A DNA stretch of 45,434 bases from Clostridia bacterium (lineage in GTDB: Bacteria > Bacillota > Clostridia > Oscillospirales > Acutalibacteraceae). Shown here in pieces: positions 18,073 to 26,665 of this stretch. The stretch spans positions 1-45,434 of the forward strand of contig JAGAPN010000005.1 of the NCBI GenBank assembly GCA_017623235.1, written 5' to 3'. Made by a program: the position numbers and the translations under genes. The notes under the pieces were generated by a model that searched no databases, had not been told where the DNA came from, and was given only the letters and a program-made list of their open reading frames with translations. Numbering within the stretch: the stretch's first letter is position 1; each line of letters starts with the position of its first letter.

Positions 18073-18357
18073 TTACAGAATATTAAAAATTATTACCGCC
18101 GCAGCCACGGTAAGCAGAGTCAGGCCTGCCGCTATCATAATTTTGCGCAACCTGTTTTTTTCATTTACACGACTACGCAAGGAGCTGTCGTTACTACGTT
18201 GTTCGGAAAGCTTTAAAATATAATTTTTAGCCTCATTCCTCAGCCGTTCCTCCGACATTCCGTCTCTACCCGGAGCAACAAAAAGCAAGACCCTTTCAAA
18301 ATACTTACTTCCCGTATCGTTAATTTCAATAATATGCTTACTGACACCCTTTACCAT
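18073..18357 (-). CDS. Small tail-anchored hypothetical protein
   Basis: 94 residues: a soluble charged region (1-70) and a single C-terminal membrane helix (about 72-93, KIMIAAGLTLLTVAAAVIIFNIL), typical of a tail-anchored protein. AGGAGG sits directly upstream of the ATG. Not recognised as a known family. It follows the DUF6062-type gene by about 56 bases and ends in a clear terminator. Confidence 0.75.
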   Translation of the reverse strand: MVKGVSKHIIEINDTGSKYFERVLLFVAPGRDGMSEERLRNEAKNYILKLSEQRSNDSSLRSRVNEKNRLRKIMIAAGLTLLTVAAAVIIFNIL

Positions 18358-18413
18358 AGCCAGCCTCCTTGAAGATTACTGACTATATTTTTGACACTTT
18401 TTACCGATTATAT

Positions 18414-19100
18414 TCAGTCGGCTTTGCTTCCGGTAAGAAATTCAAAAGTGCGCTCAATAGAATCCTTGGAGTTGCCCCAATCGGCATCGGCTCCGGAATT
18501 ACGATAATCGTACATTGAGCAATACTTTTTAAGGTCGGCTGATAGCTCCTCAAGATATGCCCCGGCCTTCTTTTCCAGTGTATCGCAAAACTCTCCGCCG
18601 TAGCGTTTCATTTTTTTGCCGCAGCCTCTGACCAGCATTGAATAATGCTCCAGGCAGTACATATCCTGGCTATCAAAAATACTGCGGAAATCCCTATCCG
18701 CTTCATAGGTGCGGTAGATTGTTTCGGTCATTCTTTCAAAGCCCCACCCAATCTTCTCACACACAAAGCAGGAACATCGCCTTTCCTCGGCCTTTTCGGC
18801 ATTTTTGCTTCTGGAGGAAAGGAGCCCTCCTTTGAACACGGCATCCTTAAGCTCCTTGGTATGGGTTTCAAGCATAAGAGCCAGCTGCAGCCTTCCCCTT
18901 CTGCCCATCATCATTTTAAGATGGCGCTCGCAGAAGCCGAGACGGTTGGTTTCTATGCGAATATCGGGCTCCATCATAGCGGCGCCCATTATGTAATCCA
19001 AAATGCGCTCTTCCACCGTGCGCTTCATACGGCATACGGCACAGCCGTCATTTTCCTCAAAGGCTTCACTTATAGGTATAGTACAAATATCTTCTCTCAT
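18414..19100 (-). CDS. DUF6062-type cysteine/histidine protein
   Basis: 228 residues with a repeated layout: CAVC (about 20-23) then GFCERH (about 58-63), and later CFVC then MYCLEH. Each half thus has a C-x2-C and a C-x2-H pair, as in zinc- or cluster-binding modules. I recall this as DUF6062, function unknown. The start ATG 19100 is preferred over an in-frame GTG 12 bases upstream, because GGAGC precedes it at the right distance. Confidence 0.72.
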   Translation of the reverse strand: MREDICTIPISEAFEENDGCAVCRMKRTVEERILDYIMGAAMMEPDIRIETNRLGFCERHLKMMMGRRGRLQLALMLETHTKELKDAVFKGGLLSSRSKNAEKAEERRCSCFVCEKIGWGFERMTETIYRTYEADRDFRSIFDSQDMYCLEHYSMLVRGCGKKMKRYGGEFCDTLEKKAGAYLEELSADLKKYCSMYDYRNSGADADWGNSKDSIERTFEFLTGSKAD

Positions 19101-19126
19101 AAACAGCTCCACAAAAAATTGTTATA

Positions 19127-19159
19127 TTGTAATTATAACAGAAAAATGGTATAATTCAA
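19127..19159. promoter_or_regulatory. Overlapping divergent promoters (DUF6062 gene / ogg)
   Basis: Plus strand: TTGTAA (19127-19132), 17 bases, TATAAT (19150-19155) for ogg. Minus strand: TTGAAT (19159-19154), 16 bases, TATAAT (19137-19132) for the DUF6062-type gene. The two occupy the same 33 bp face to face, so polymerases should compete. Confidence 0.55.
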
Positions 19160-19181
19160 TAAATTTATAAAGGAGCTTTGT

Positions 19182-20011
19182 ATGAAAATTTTAATTTCCG
19201 GCAACGACCTTTTGCTTGAAGACGCCCGTAATTTTGCTCTTGACCAGACCCTGGACTGTGGACAGGCCTTTCGCTGGCAGGAGCTGGAGGAGAACACCTG
19301 GCAAGGGGTTGCCTTTGGCAAATATCTAAAAATCAGCAAAAAAGGAAATACCGTTACCTTTCACAATACCTCCGAGGAAGACTTTTACGCCATCTGGAGG
19401 GATTATTTTGACCTGGAAAGAGATTACGGACAAATTATAGAAATAATTTCAGAGAATGACGTACTAAAAACCGCTTCCTCCTTTGCAGACGGCATAAGAA
19501 TATTAAGGCAGGACCCCTGGGAGGCTTTATGCTCATTTATAATATCTCAAAACAACAACATACCTCGCATCAAGGGCATTGTGGAGAGGCTGTGCGAAAA
19601 TTTTGGTAATAAATATCTGACGGTATCTATTCCTTCCCCTCTGCCGAAAAGCTGTCAGGCCTCTCCCTTGATGACCTGGCAATACTTCGTAGCGGTTTCA
19701 GAGCAAAATACATACTTGACGCAGCTAGAAAGGTACACAGCGGAGAAATTGACCTGATATCTCTTAAAACCTGTGATATTGACACTGCCCGCGATAATCT
19801 TATGAAAATCTACGGCGTAGGCGCCAAGGTGGCCGATTGCACCCTGCTTTTCGGGCTGGGGCATATAGAAGCCTTTCCGAAGGATGTATGGATAAAGCGG
19901 GCTATGGAAAAGCTCTTTGACGGCAGCCTTCCCAAATGCGCTGAAAATTATGCAGGAATTGCCCAGCAATATATTTTCCACTATGCCAGAATGACAAAGC
20001 TTGATATATAA
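19182..20011 (+). pseudogene. ogg: 8-oxoguanine DNA glycosylase (OGG1 type), frameshifted
   Basis: Base-excision repair enzyme of the HhH-GPD superfamily, broken by one frameshift. Frame 1 from ATG 19182 gives the N-terminal domain and the OGG-typical SQNNNIPRIKGIVERLC segment up to codon 146 (CTG at 19617-19619). Homology then continues in another frame from about 19619 (DGIYSFPSAEKLSGLSLDDL) through the catalytic HhH region YGVGAKVADC, with the active-site lysine, and FPKDVW, with the aspartate, to the stop at 20009-20011. A missing base near 19617-19622 explains this. Frame 1 alone ends at 19757 without the catalytic residues. Together the parts give about 276 residues, normal for the family. 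It may be a real mutation or an assembly error. Confidence 0.85.
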
Positions 20012-20017
20012 ATTAAA

Positions 20018-20041
20018 GGTGCTATGGATATCCATAGCACC
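20018..20041. terminator. Bidirectional terminator between ogg and sipL
   Basis: Perfect inverted repeat GGTGCTATGG/CCATAGCACC around ATAT, with ACTTTTT on the right and AAATTAAA on the left. It lies between two convergent genes. Confidence 0.9.
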
Positions 20042-20046
20042 ACTTT

Positions 20047-21573
20047 TTATTTTGTAGGTATTATAATTTTTTTGCAGCTCTCCAGGCAATCGGCGGTAAT
20101 ATTATTAAGCTCCTTAATTTCGCATACACTGCTGTTATATCTGCGGGCAATATCCCAAATTCTTTCTCCCTCGTTTGCGAAATAAAGAACAATACTTCCC
20201 GAAAAATCGGGTGCAGAGCCCTCGGGGGCTTCCTCGATACCCGAAAGTAAGGCAATCTTTTCGTTATCGTAAATAGCGGCAGATATTATAATCTCGGCCG
20301 AAATTGCAAGAGTGTTTTCCCCTGTAATGGTATAGGAGCAATGGGCAACCTTTACCGAAACATTTGCGTCAGGAGTACAAAGTTGTGCCTCCGGCTTATA
20401 AATATACTCAAAATCAATGGTTTTCTCGTGACACTCGGGCACACCTTCACAATCAAACACAAGTATATTTGCAGTAACGCTGCCGGATAGTTTCATTCCT
20501 TCAATATCAAATTTACAGCGGTCAACCCTACTGTCGCACCACATATCTATCACCGAGCCTATGGCGCCGTCAGTAAATTCTATTTGCTTTTTTACAATAT
20601 ATCTCTCATTTACCTTTTCCTTAAGCTTTCTGAAGGTAAAATCCTCCTGTACAGGCATGCAGTGAAGTTTTGTAGAGTAGGCATCCAAAATAACGGGAAT
20701 TTCGTTATCGCAGTAGCACCAGGCCGATACGCATATCTTCATAAGGGCATTGAAGCTTCTGACGGCATCGTCGGAGGTTTCCGGAGTCAGTTCAAAAAAT
20801 ATAACCTCTGCCCTGCCCTCGCATTTACAGTCGTCATTAATATTTTCTACGTCCAGTAGCTGGCTAAAGGGAAAGCTTTCCTCAAAGGACCTGGGTCTGG
20901 TACCCTCGCAGGGCTTATAGAGCACGTAGATTCTGACGTTACCCTTCACCATAACCTTTGACCCTACAATTTTTGTTTCCTCTACCACCGCCTCGGCACA
21001 GCATCTGAGCAGGCAATCAACATCGGGCTGACCGTTACCGATTGCTACCTCTTCCTCCAGAATAAGATTTTTCTCGCCTCTGCCCATAGGTATGGTTGCT
21101 TGAACGGAGGAATTAAGCTTTTCAAAGTCATCGTCATCAATATCGCAAATAACCTCTGATTCTTTGTATTTTATCACCTTTATCCGAACGCATATTTTCC
21201 CGGTTACAGTTATCTTTCCGTCTGCACCGTGGGCGGCCGTCAAATTATGGTCTGTAATTTCTGTATGTACCTTTCCCGAAGCGAGTCCCTGGGGAACCTC
21301 TGCCTTATGATTAAAGGTGAAAAAATGATCCGCGCTGAACAGTTCGTTATTATCGTCGATACAAATAAGGCAAATACCCACCGTTCCCTCTATATTCACG
21401 GCGCCCTCCGACAGGCTTTTGGACGTGATTGCAGGTCTGCAGCAGGTTTTCAGTATCTTTTTCAGCCCCGACGTGTTGCGTTGGTTTACAGTCGATTCGA
21501 CAGGTATTTCCACCACGGCCGAAAATAAGGTTTCCTCTACCGTGACGGGATGTTTTGTAAAGCTCATATCCAT
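20047..21573 (-). CDS. sipL: SPOCS (DUF3794) and LysM domain protein, SipL-like
   Basis: 508 residues. Repeated SPOCS/DUF3794 beta-rich modules fill residues about 30-440 (for example LSEGAVNIEGTVGICLICI and IVGSKVMVKGNVRIYVLY), and a C-terminal LysM module (about 460-508, NEGERIWDIARRYNSSVCEI) ends the protein. This is the layout of SipL of Clostridioides difficile, which binds SpoIVA during spore coat assembly. AAGGAG lies seven bases before ATG 21573, and a sigma-E-like promoter precedes it. spoVM lies just upstream. Other DUF3794-LysM proteins exist, so exact orthology is likely but not proven. Confidence 0.85.
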   Translation of the reverse strand: MDMSFTKHPVTVEETLFSAVVEIPVESTVNQRNTSGLKKILKTCCRPAITSKSLSEGAVNIEGTVGICLICIDDNNELFSADHFFTFNHKAEVPQGLASGKVHTEITDHNLTAAHGADGKITVTGKICVRIKVIKYKESEVICDIDDDDFEKLNSSVQATIPMGRGEKNLILEEEVAIGNGQPDVDCLLRCCAEAVVEETKIVGSKVMVKGNVRIYVLYKPCEGTRPRSFEESFPFSQLLDVENINDDCKCEGRAEVIFFELTPETSDDAVRSFNALMKICVSAWCYCDNEIPVILDAYSTKLHCMPVQEDFTFRKLKEKVNERYIVKKQIEFTDGAIGSVIDMWCDSRVDRCKFDIEGMKLSGSVTANILVFDCEGVPECHEKTIDFEYIYKPEAQLCTPDANVSVKVAHCSYTITGENTLAISAEIIISAAIYDNEKIALLSGIEEAPEGSAPDFSGSIVLYFANEGERIWDIARRYNSSVCEIKELNNITADCLESCKKIIIPTK

Positions 21574-21607
21574 ATTTATTCTCCTTTAAGGTTTTATAGC
21601 ACAGTAG

Positions 21608-21636
21608 ATTATATTAATAAGATAAGGAAAATATGA
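21608..21636 (-). promoter_or_regulatory. Sigma-E-like sporulation promoter of sipL
   Basis: On the minus strand TCATATT (21636-21630), 14 bases, then AATATAAT (21615-21608). Compared with the Bacillus mother-cell consensus (KMATATT, 13-15 bases, CATACAnT) the -10 matches 6 of 8 and the -35 matches well. A sigma-A -10 reading is also possible, but no TTGACA-like box fits. Confidence 0.45.
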
Positions 21637-21637
21637 A

Positions 21638-21665
21638 AAAACCGAAGAGTAGTCCCTTCGGTTTT
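21638..21665 (-). terminator. Terminator after spoVM
   Basis: 10-bp stem AAAACCGAAG/CTTCGGTTTT with an eight-base loop, followed on the minus strand by TT. It lies 6 bases after the spoVM stop and ends the long yicC-spoVM gene run. Confidence 0.85.
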
Positions 21666-21671
21666 ATGTAC

Positions 21672-21758
21672 TTATTCTCTATTTTCTTTTTTTACTTTAA
21701 AGATAAGCCGTAAAAATCCGCCTAAAAGCTTTGGACTCTTCAAAAGAACTACCTTCAT
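21672..21758 (-). CDS. spoVM: SpoVM-like stage V sporulation peptide (28 aa)
   Basis: 28 residues: MKVVLLKSPKLLGGFLRLIF followed by KVKKENRE. It aligns without gaps to Bacillus subtilis SpoVM (26 aa): Lys2, Lys7, Pro9, Lys10, Leu12, Gly13, Gly14 and Arg17 all coincide, including the Pro9 known to matter for curvature sensing. SpoVM is an amphipathic peptide that marks the forespore surface and anchors SpoIVA. TAGGAGGATGGG precedes the ATG. Synteny supports the call: prpC-prkC-rsgA lie just upstream, as in Bacillus. Confidence 0.88.
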   Translation of the reverse strand: MKVVLLKSPKLLGGFLRLIFKVKKENRE

Positions 21759-21769
21759 AACCCATCCTC

Positions 21770-21907
21770 CTAACAACTACAACGTGAATACAGCAGACCA
21801 AGAATGATCACCAGAGCAGACAGCAAGACTATAAGGCATTTGGGCGGCACAAAAAAGGCCAACAAAAGACCTGTGCCCAGGGCAGCCAGTAAAACGCCCC
21901 ATTTCAT
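21770..21907 (-). CDS. 45-residue hydrophobic small protein
   Basis: Translated from ATG 21907: two hydrophobic helices (residues about 3-19 and 24-41) separated by a PPK turn, ending in a cysteine-rich tail (SRCSC). The stop codon overlaps the spoVM ribosome binding site, so the two are coupled. Its own ribosome binding site is poor (AAGGA adjoins the ATG); an alternative frame from an ATG upstream lacks membrane character. Not recognised as a named family; co-occurrence with spoVM suggests a sporulation membrane role. Confidence 0.6.
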   Translation of the reverse strand: MKWGVLLAALGTGLLLAFFVPPKCLIVLLSALVIILGLLYSRCSC

Positions 21908-21990
21908 TCCTTTTCTTCTTCTGATATGACCACCCCATCTCAATTATTGCCTATTACATTATATTTGCAAAATGAAATATGGTGACAAAA

Positions 21991-22017
21991 AAATAAAGCC
22001 GCTTTGCGGCTTTATTT
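21991..22017 (-). terminator. Terminator overlapping the rsgA stop codon
   Basis: 12-bp perfect stem AAATAAAGCCGC/GCGGCTTTATTT with a TTT loop and flanking A and T runs. The rsgA stop codon lies inside the stem. It would separate the 45-aa gene and spoVM from the upstream operon; a TATAAT at about 21962-21967 (minus strand) could restart transcription. Confidence 0.85.
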
Positions 22018-22890
22018 TTTTACATTCCAGGCTTTTACGTCCTTTAGTTCATTATAAATTGTGATGTAGGAATCGTATCTTGACCTTGGTATTTGTCCTT
22101 TTTTTACCGCTTCACATACGGCACACCCCTTATCGCCTATATGGGCGCAATCGGTAAAGCGACAGTTATCCTTAAAGCTTTCAAACTCTATAAAAAGCTC
22201 GGGCAGAGCCTCCTTAAAGCCCAGATCATCCTTATCTGCCTCAAGGGAGGAAAAACCGGGGGTGTCGGCCACATAGCCACCGTAGCTATGACGAAACAGC
22301 TCTGTATGTCGGGTGGTGTGTCTGCCTCGACCCAGCTTGTTACTGACCTCACCTGTAGACAGAGAAAGCTCAGGGAAAATGACATTTAGCAGGCTTGATT
22401 TACCTGCACCCGAATTACCTGTGAAGGCTGAAATAACCCCCTCCATTTCGGCGGTTATCTCCTCAATCCCCTCATGGCTTACGGCCGAGCAGGCTATTGT
22501 TTTAAAGCCTGCACTACGGTATATTTCACACCAGGGCTCCACCTTTTCAAGGTCGTTTTTATTAAACAGAATAACAGGCTCAATACCCTTATACTCGCAA
22601 AGGGCCGTCATTCGGTCAATAAGCAGGGTGTTAGGCACAGGCGTTACCGATGAAGAAACGATAAACAGCTTATCTATGTTGGCAACGGGTGGCCGATACA
22701 GCTCATTTTTGCGGGGCAGTATTTCATCAACGGTTCCCTGCGCACCCTCTACGGAAAGCTCTACCCTATCTCCCACCAAGGGAGTGACGTTACCGTTACG
22801 AAAACGTCCACGGGCCTTACATTCGACAAGGCCCGTTTCGGTTTCAACATAGTAAAAGCCTGATATAGCCTTTAAAATTGTTCCTGTCAT
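22012..22890 (-). CDS. rsgA: Ribosome small-subunit-dependent GTPase A
   Basis: Circularly permuted GTPase that helps mature the 30S subunit. 292 residues: an OB-fold (about 1-70), then the GTPase with motifs in the order NKND, GNSGAGKSSLL, DTPGF, then a C-terminal zinc motif with CRFTDCAHIGDKGCAV. ATG 22890 comes one base after the prkC stop (TGATATG), so it is probably translationally coupled; no clear Shine-Dalgarno sequence is seen. The neighbourhood is the same as the Bacillus prpC-prkC-cpgA cluster. Confidence 0.95.
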   Translation of the reverse strand: MTGTILKAISGFYYVETETGLVECKARGRFRNGNVTPLVGDRVELSVEGAQGTVDEILPRKNELYRPPVANIDKLFIVSSSVTPVPNTLLIDRMTALCEYKGIEPVILFNKNDLEKVEPWCEIYRSAGFKTIACSAVSHEGIEEITAEMEGVISAFTGNSGAGKSSLLNVIFPELSLSTGEVSNKLGRGRHTTRHTELFRHSYGGYVADTPGFSSLEADKDDLGFKEALPELFIEFESFKDNCRFTDCAHIGDKGCAVCEAVKKGQIPRSRYDSYITIYNELKDVKAWNVKK

Positions 22891-22891
22891 A

Positions 22892-24859
22892 TCAGTTTGA
22901 GGAGCTTGCATCGGAAGAAGTATTGCTTAAATAATTTTCTCTGACAGAAACCTTGCCCTTTGAATCTACGTCAATTCTTAAGGCGTTAACGTATCTTCCC
23001 TCGATTTTGTATTTTACGGTAAGCGTGCAAGGAAGGTCTTCCTTGGGTACGCTTATTTTAAAGGTAACGGTAGATCCAAGCTGAGGATCGTTGCTCTCTT
23101 CATCCTCGGCAAGCGCTATCTGCTTGCTTCCATTCCAGAAGGAAACCTCTGCGGTGCCGTGGTCCTCATACTCGGGAAGCTCAAGCTCAAATTCTATATC
23201 TGTATTGGGGTTAGGACCCTTACTATAAACAATATCAATCGAAGAACCCTTGGGTACCTGCTTGGTATCCTCAATGCTGGGATTAGTAGCGCAAACGAAG
23301 CCCTTAGGCTGGGTATCAGAATACTCTTCTGAAGTTAAACCAAGTTTCAGGCCTGCGGCCGCCAGTACGTTAGGCACGGAATTCTTCTTTACGCCTATAA
23401 GGTCGGGAATATCTACCAGCTCAACCTCTTCACCTGTACTGATGTAAACGGTGACGGTAATTCCGGGAGCAACGGTAGTGCCTACCTGGGGATCGGTCTT
23501 GATAACGCAATCTAAATCAACGTCCTCGCTGGGCTCTTCAGCAAACTTAACCTTAAAGCCTTCCTCTTCCAGGGCGGCCTTGGCACGGGTCTTTTTGTAG
23601 CCGTAGATATTGGGAATCTGCACCGTTTTAGCGCCGTTGCTGACTATAAGAGTAACCTTCTGGCCCGCCTTAACGCTTTTACCCTTCTCAGGGGTCTGAT
23701 CGCAAATTTGATTTTGCTCATAATCACTGCTGTCCTGCCACTCAACTACAAACTCATAAAGTCCGTCATATTCTTCATTATTCATAACGTCCATATAGTT
23801 TTGACCGACGAAGTCCGGAAGCTTGTATTCATCGCCGGTACCGCCTGTAAACATATCTATTACAAAGATACCCAAAATGATGATAGCAATTACAAATGCT
23901 GCGGTAATACCTGCCAGAATGGGGATAACGGCAGATTTTTTCTCACCGGTTTTTTCCTTTTTAACCTCGGTATCAGGTATAAACTTTGTAGGTGAATCAT
24001 CTACAAAATAATCATAATCAAAGGTTACTGCAGGATTCTTTTTGAAGGCTTCAAGGTCACAAAGCATTTCTGCGGCAGAGCGATAGCGCCTTGCGGTTTC
24101 CTTCTGCATAGCGTGCATTGTAATCTGTTCAAGGCCAAGGGGTATAGAGCCATTGATATCTCTGGGAAGGGTGGGATCCTTCTGAAGCTGCATAATTGCA
24201 ACGGACACCGCGCTTTCGGCCTGGAAGGGAAGCTGACCTGTCAGCATTTCGTAAAGCATTACGCCTACGGAATAGATGTCGGCCTTTTCATCGGTCTTCT
24301 CTCCCCTGGCCTGTTCGGGGCTTATATAATGTACCGAGCCGATTGCCTTATCTGTAATGGTACGCTGCTCACTACGGGCAAAACGGGCTATGCCGAAGTC
24401 GGTCACCTTAATTGTACCGTCATCAAGCACCATAATATTCTGGGGCTTAATATCACGGTGAACAACGCCCTTATCATGAGCGTGCTGTAGGCCGCGCAAA
24501 ATCTGAAGGGTAAAATGAACGGCGTCACTCCAGCTTAAGGGACCCTGCTGATCAATATACTCTTTAAGGGTAATGCCCTCAATATATTCCATAACAATGT
24601 ACTGAATAAGGTCGCCAAAGCTTACGTCGGACACCTTTACAACGTTAGGATGAGAAAGTACGGCGATTGCCTTTGATTCATTTTTAAATCGACGCAGGAA
24701 CTCATCGTTGCCTGTAAACTCATCCTTTAATATTTTAACCGCAACAATTCGGTCATCCACATTGTCGTAAGCCTTGTAAACTACTGCCATACCGCCAATG
24801 CCGAGAATTTCCTGAATCTCATAGCGGCCGTCAAGTCGTTTTCCGATATATTTATCCAT
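22892..24859 (-). CDS. prkC: Serine/threonine protein kinase with PASTA domains
   Basis: Membrane kinase that senses muropeptides and, in Bacillus, can trigger germination. 655 residues: kinase domain with GIGGMAVV (about 20-27), catalytic Lys about 42, HRDIKPQN (134-141) and DFG (154-156); one membrane helix (about 311-337); three PASTA repeats (about 345-550); then a beta-rich C-terminal domain and a Ser-rich tail. The start ATG 24859 has AAAGGATGG upstream. It is paired with the PP2C phosphatase gene. Confidence 0.96.
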   Translation of the reverse strand: MDKYIGKRLDGRYEIQEILGIGGMAVVYKAYDNVDDRIVAVKILKDEFTGNDEFLRRFKNESKAIAVLSHPNVVKVSDVSFGDLIQYIVMEYIEGITLKEYIDQQGPLSWSDAVHFTLQILRGLQHAHDKGVVHRDIKPQNIMVLDDGTIKVTDFGIARFARSEQRTITDKAIGSVHYISPEQARGEKTDEKADIYSVGVMLYEMLTGQLPFQAESAVSVAIMQLQKDPTLPRDINGSIPLGLEQITMHAMQKETARRYRSAAEMLCDLEAFKKNPAVTFDYDYFVDDSPTKFIPDTEVKKEKTGEKKSAVIPILAGITAAFVIAIIILGIFVIDMFTGGTGDEYKLPDFVGQNYMDVMNNEEYDGLYEFVVEWQDSSDYEQNQICDQTPEKGKSVKAGQKVTLIVSNGAKTVQIPNIYGYKKTRAKAALEEEGFKVKFAEEPSEDVDLDCVIKTDPQVGTTVAPGITVTVYISTGEEVELVDIPDLIGVKKNSVPNVLAAAGLKLGLTSEEYSDTQPKGFVCATNPSIEDTKQVPKGSSIDIVYSKGPNPNTDIEFELELPEYEDHGTAEVSFWNGSKQIALAEDEESNDPQLGSTVTFKISVPKEDLPCTLTVKYKIEGRYVNALRIDVDSKGKVSVRENYLSNTSSDASSSN

Positions 24860-24893
24860 AAAAACCATCCTTTAAATGAATTTTGATATGTTA

Positions 24894-25619
24894 TCAGCTG
24901 ATAAGAACTGCCGTGATATTATCGGGTCCTCCCGCATTATTGGCAAGCTCTATAAGGCGCTCCACCCTGTCTTCTCCATCTCCTGACGTGATGACCTGCA
25001 GCATAACCTGCTCATCCACACAGTTGGAGAGACCGTCGGTGCACACCAGTATTGATGTGTTTTCGGGCTTTAAGACGATATCGTAATCGCAAAGCACCGT
25101 TTCTTCTGCGCCTACCGCCCTGGTAATTATGTTTTTCTTGGGGTGATGCTTGGCTTCACTTTCGCTTATTTCACCGTTATTTACCATAAACTGGACCATA
25201 GAATGGTCTTCGGTAATTCTTTCTATAGTTCCGTTACCAATGAAATACGCACGGCTATCGCCCACGTGAACTATATGAGCCAGGTTATCAATAACAAGTA
25301 CCACTACAACCGTAGTGCCCATACCTTCATACTGCTCATCCGAGCGGGCGAGCTCAAAAACTTCGGTATTTGCCGACTCAACAGCCGCCCTAAGTAAATT
25401 TTCTACCGAAACCGAGCTCATTTTCGGGGAGTATGATTTTACAATATAATCAGAGATGATGGTTGCAGCCTTTTCGCTGGCAATATTGCCGCCCTTGGCG
25501 CCACCCATACCGTCGCAGACTACCGCATATACCGCACCGTTATCAAACTCACCCGTAAGGTAAGCATCCTGGTTGACTGTACGGCGACGGCCCACGTCAG
25601 TTTTACTGTAAACCTTCAT
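24894..25619 (-). CDS. prpC: PP2C-family protein phosphatase
   Basis: Removes phosphates placed by PrkC. 241 residues with the PP2C metal motifs: RRTVNQDAYL (about 11-20), VVCDGMGGAKGG (about 33-44), VGDSRAYF, and LVCTDGLSN, and PDNITAVLI near the C-terminus. ATG 25619 has AAGGAGGGG upstream and overlaps the rlmN 3' end by 17 bases. The longer frame from 25676 was rejected for lack of homology and ribosome binding site. Confidence 0.95.
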   Translation of the reverse strand: MKVYSKTDVGRRRTVNQDAYLTGEFDNGAVYAVVCDGMGGAKGGNIASEKAATIISDYIVKSYSPKMSSVSVENLLRAAVESANTEVFELARSDEQYEGMGTTVVVVLVIDNLAHIVHVGDSRAYFIGNGTIERITEDHSMVQFMVNNGEISESEAKHHPKKNIITRAVGAEETVLCDYDIVLKPENTSILVCTDGLSNCVDEQVMLQVITSGDGEDRVERLIELANNAGGPDNITAVLIS

Positions 25620-26664
25620 TTTCTTCCCCTCCTTTGTTTTCAAATTTTCGGCGAAGCTGACCGCAGGAAGCCTCAATATCGCTACCCAAGGTCCGCCTGA
25701 CCGTTGTGTTTATACCCAGACTGTTCAGCTTGTCGGCAAACTGCTTTAAAGCCTTACCGTCGGATTTAACGTAATCGTTTTCCTTAACCGGGTTGACCGG
25801 TATAAGATTTACGTGGCACATAATGCCCTTAAGTATTTCGGCAAGACGCTTGGCACAGGCCTCTGTATCGTTCTTGCCACGAATCATCGCATATTCAAAT
25901 GATATGCGTCGTCCGGTTATTTTTTGATAATCTCTGCAGGCGTGCAGCAGCTCATCAATATTCCACCGCCGGTTCACCTTCATCATCTCACTGCGAATAT
26001 CATCAAAGGGAGCGTGCAGAGAAATTGAAAGGGTTATGGGATAATTAAGCTCTCCCAGCTTGTATATACCGGGCACCACGCCCGAGGTTGAGAGCGAGAT
26101 ATGACGATAGCCTATACCCGGTCCCTCTTCATCGGATACCAGCTGAAGGAATTTTTTCACATTATCGAAATTATCCAGAGGCTCGCCCATACCCATAAGC
26201 ACAACATTAGAAATTCTTACCCCATTATCGGTACCGGCCTTTACAACCTGGGCCAGCATTTCGGAAGGTAAAAGGTTTCTGAACAGGCCGTTTTGACCCG
26301 AGGCGCAGAAGCTGCATCCCATTCGGCAACCCACCTGGGTGGAAATACATACTGTATAGCCGTGATTATATTTCATGACCACCGACTCAATATGCTCGCC
26401 GTCGTACAGCTCGTACAAATATTTTACGGTTTCATCAATACCGCTGACAAGCTTTCTGACAATTTTTACGGTTGGAATAAAATATAATTCCTCTAACCTA
26501 TCTCTAAGCGCCTTGGGGATGTTGGTCATCTCATCAAAGCTTTCGGCGCCGCCTGCAACCCATTTATATACCTGGGCGGCACGGAACCGCTTTTCTCCCA
26601 AAGACAAAAGCTCGGCCTCAAGCTCGGCACGGCTCAGGGAGCGAATATCCTTTTTATCCAACAT
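25603..26664 (-). CDS. rlmN: Dual-specificity rRNA/tRNA adenine C2-methyltransferase
   Basis: Radical SAM enzyme that methylates A2503 of 23S rRNA and A37 of some tRNAs. 353 residues with the cluster motif CRMGCSFC near the first third, VLMGMGEPLDN, and the C-terminal region VRRTLGSDIEASCGQL that holds the methyl-carrying cysteine. The ATG lies just after the rsmB stop (GAGGTGAGATG), where the stop and ribosome binding site overlap. Confidence 0.96.
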   Translation of the reverse strand: MLDKKDIRSLSRAELEAELLSLGEKRFRAAQVYKWVAGGAESFDEMTNIPKALRDRLEELYFIPTVKIVRKLVSGIDETVKYLYELYDGEHIESVVMKYNHGYTVCISTQVGCRMGCSFCASGQNGLFRNLLPSEMLAQVVKAGTDNGVRISNVVLMGMGEPLDNFDNVKKFLQLVSDEEGPGIGYRHISLSTSGVVPGIYKLGELNYPITLSISLHAPFDDIRSEMMKVNRRWNIDELLHACRDYQKITGRRISFEYAMIRGKNDTEACAKRLAEILKGIMCHVNLIPVNPVKENDYVKSDGKALKQFADKLNSLGINTTVRRTLGSDIEASCGQLRRKFENKGGEENEGLQ

Positions 26665-26665
26665 C

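Noticed and set aside
19610..19630. Programmed -1 frameshift in ogg
   Set aside because: No slippery heptamer is present at the shift, and this family is not known to use frameshifting. A simple deletion explains it.
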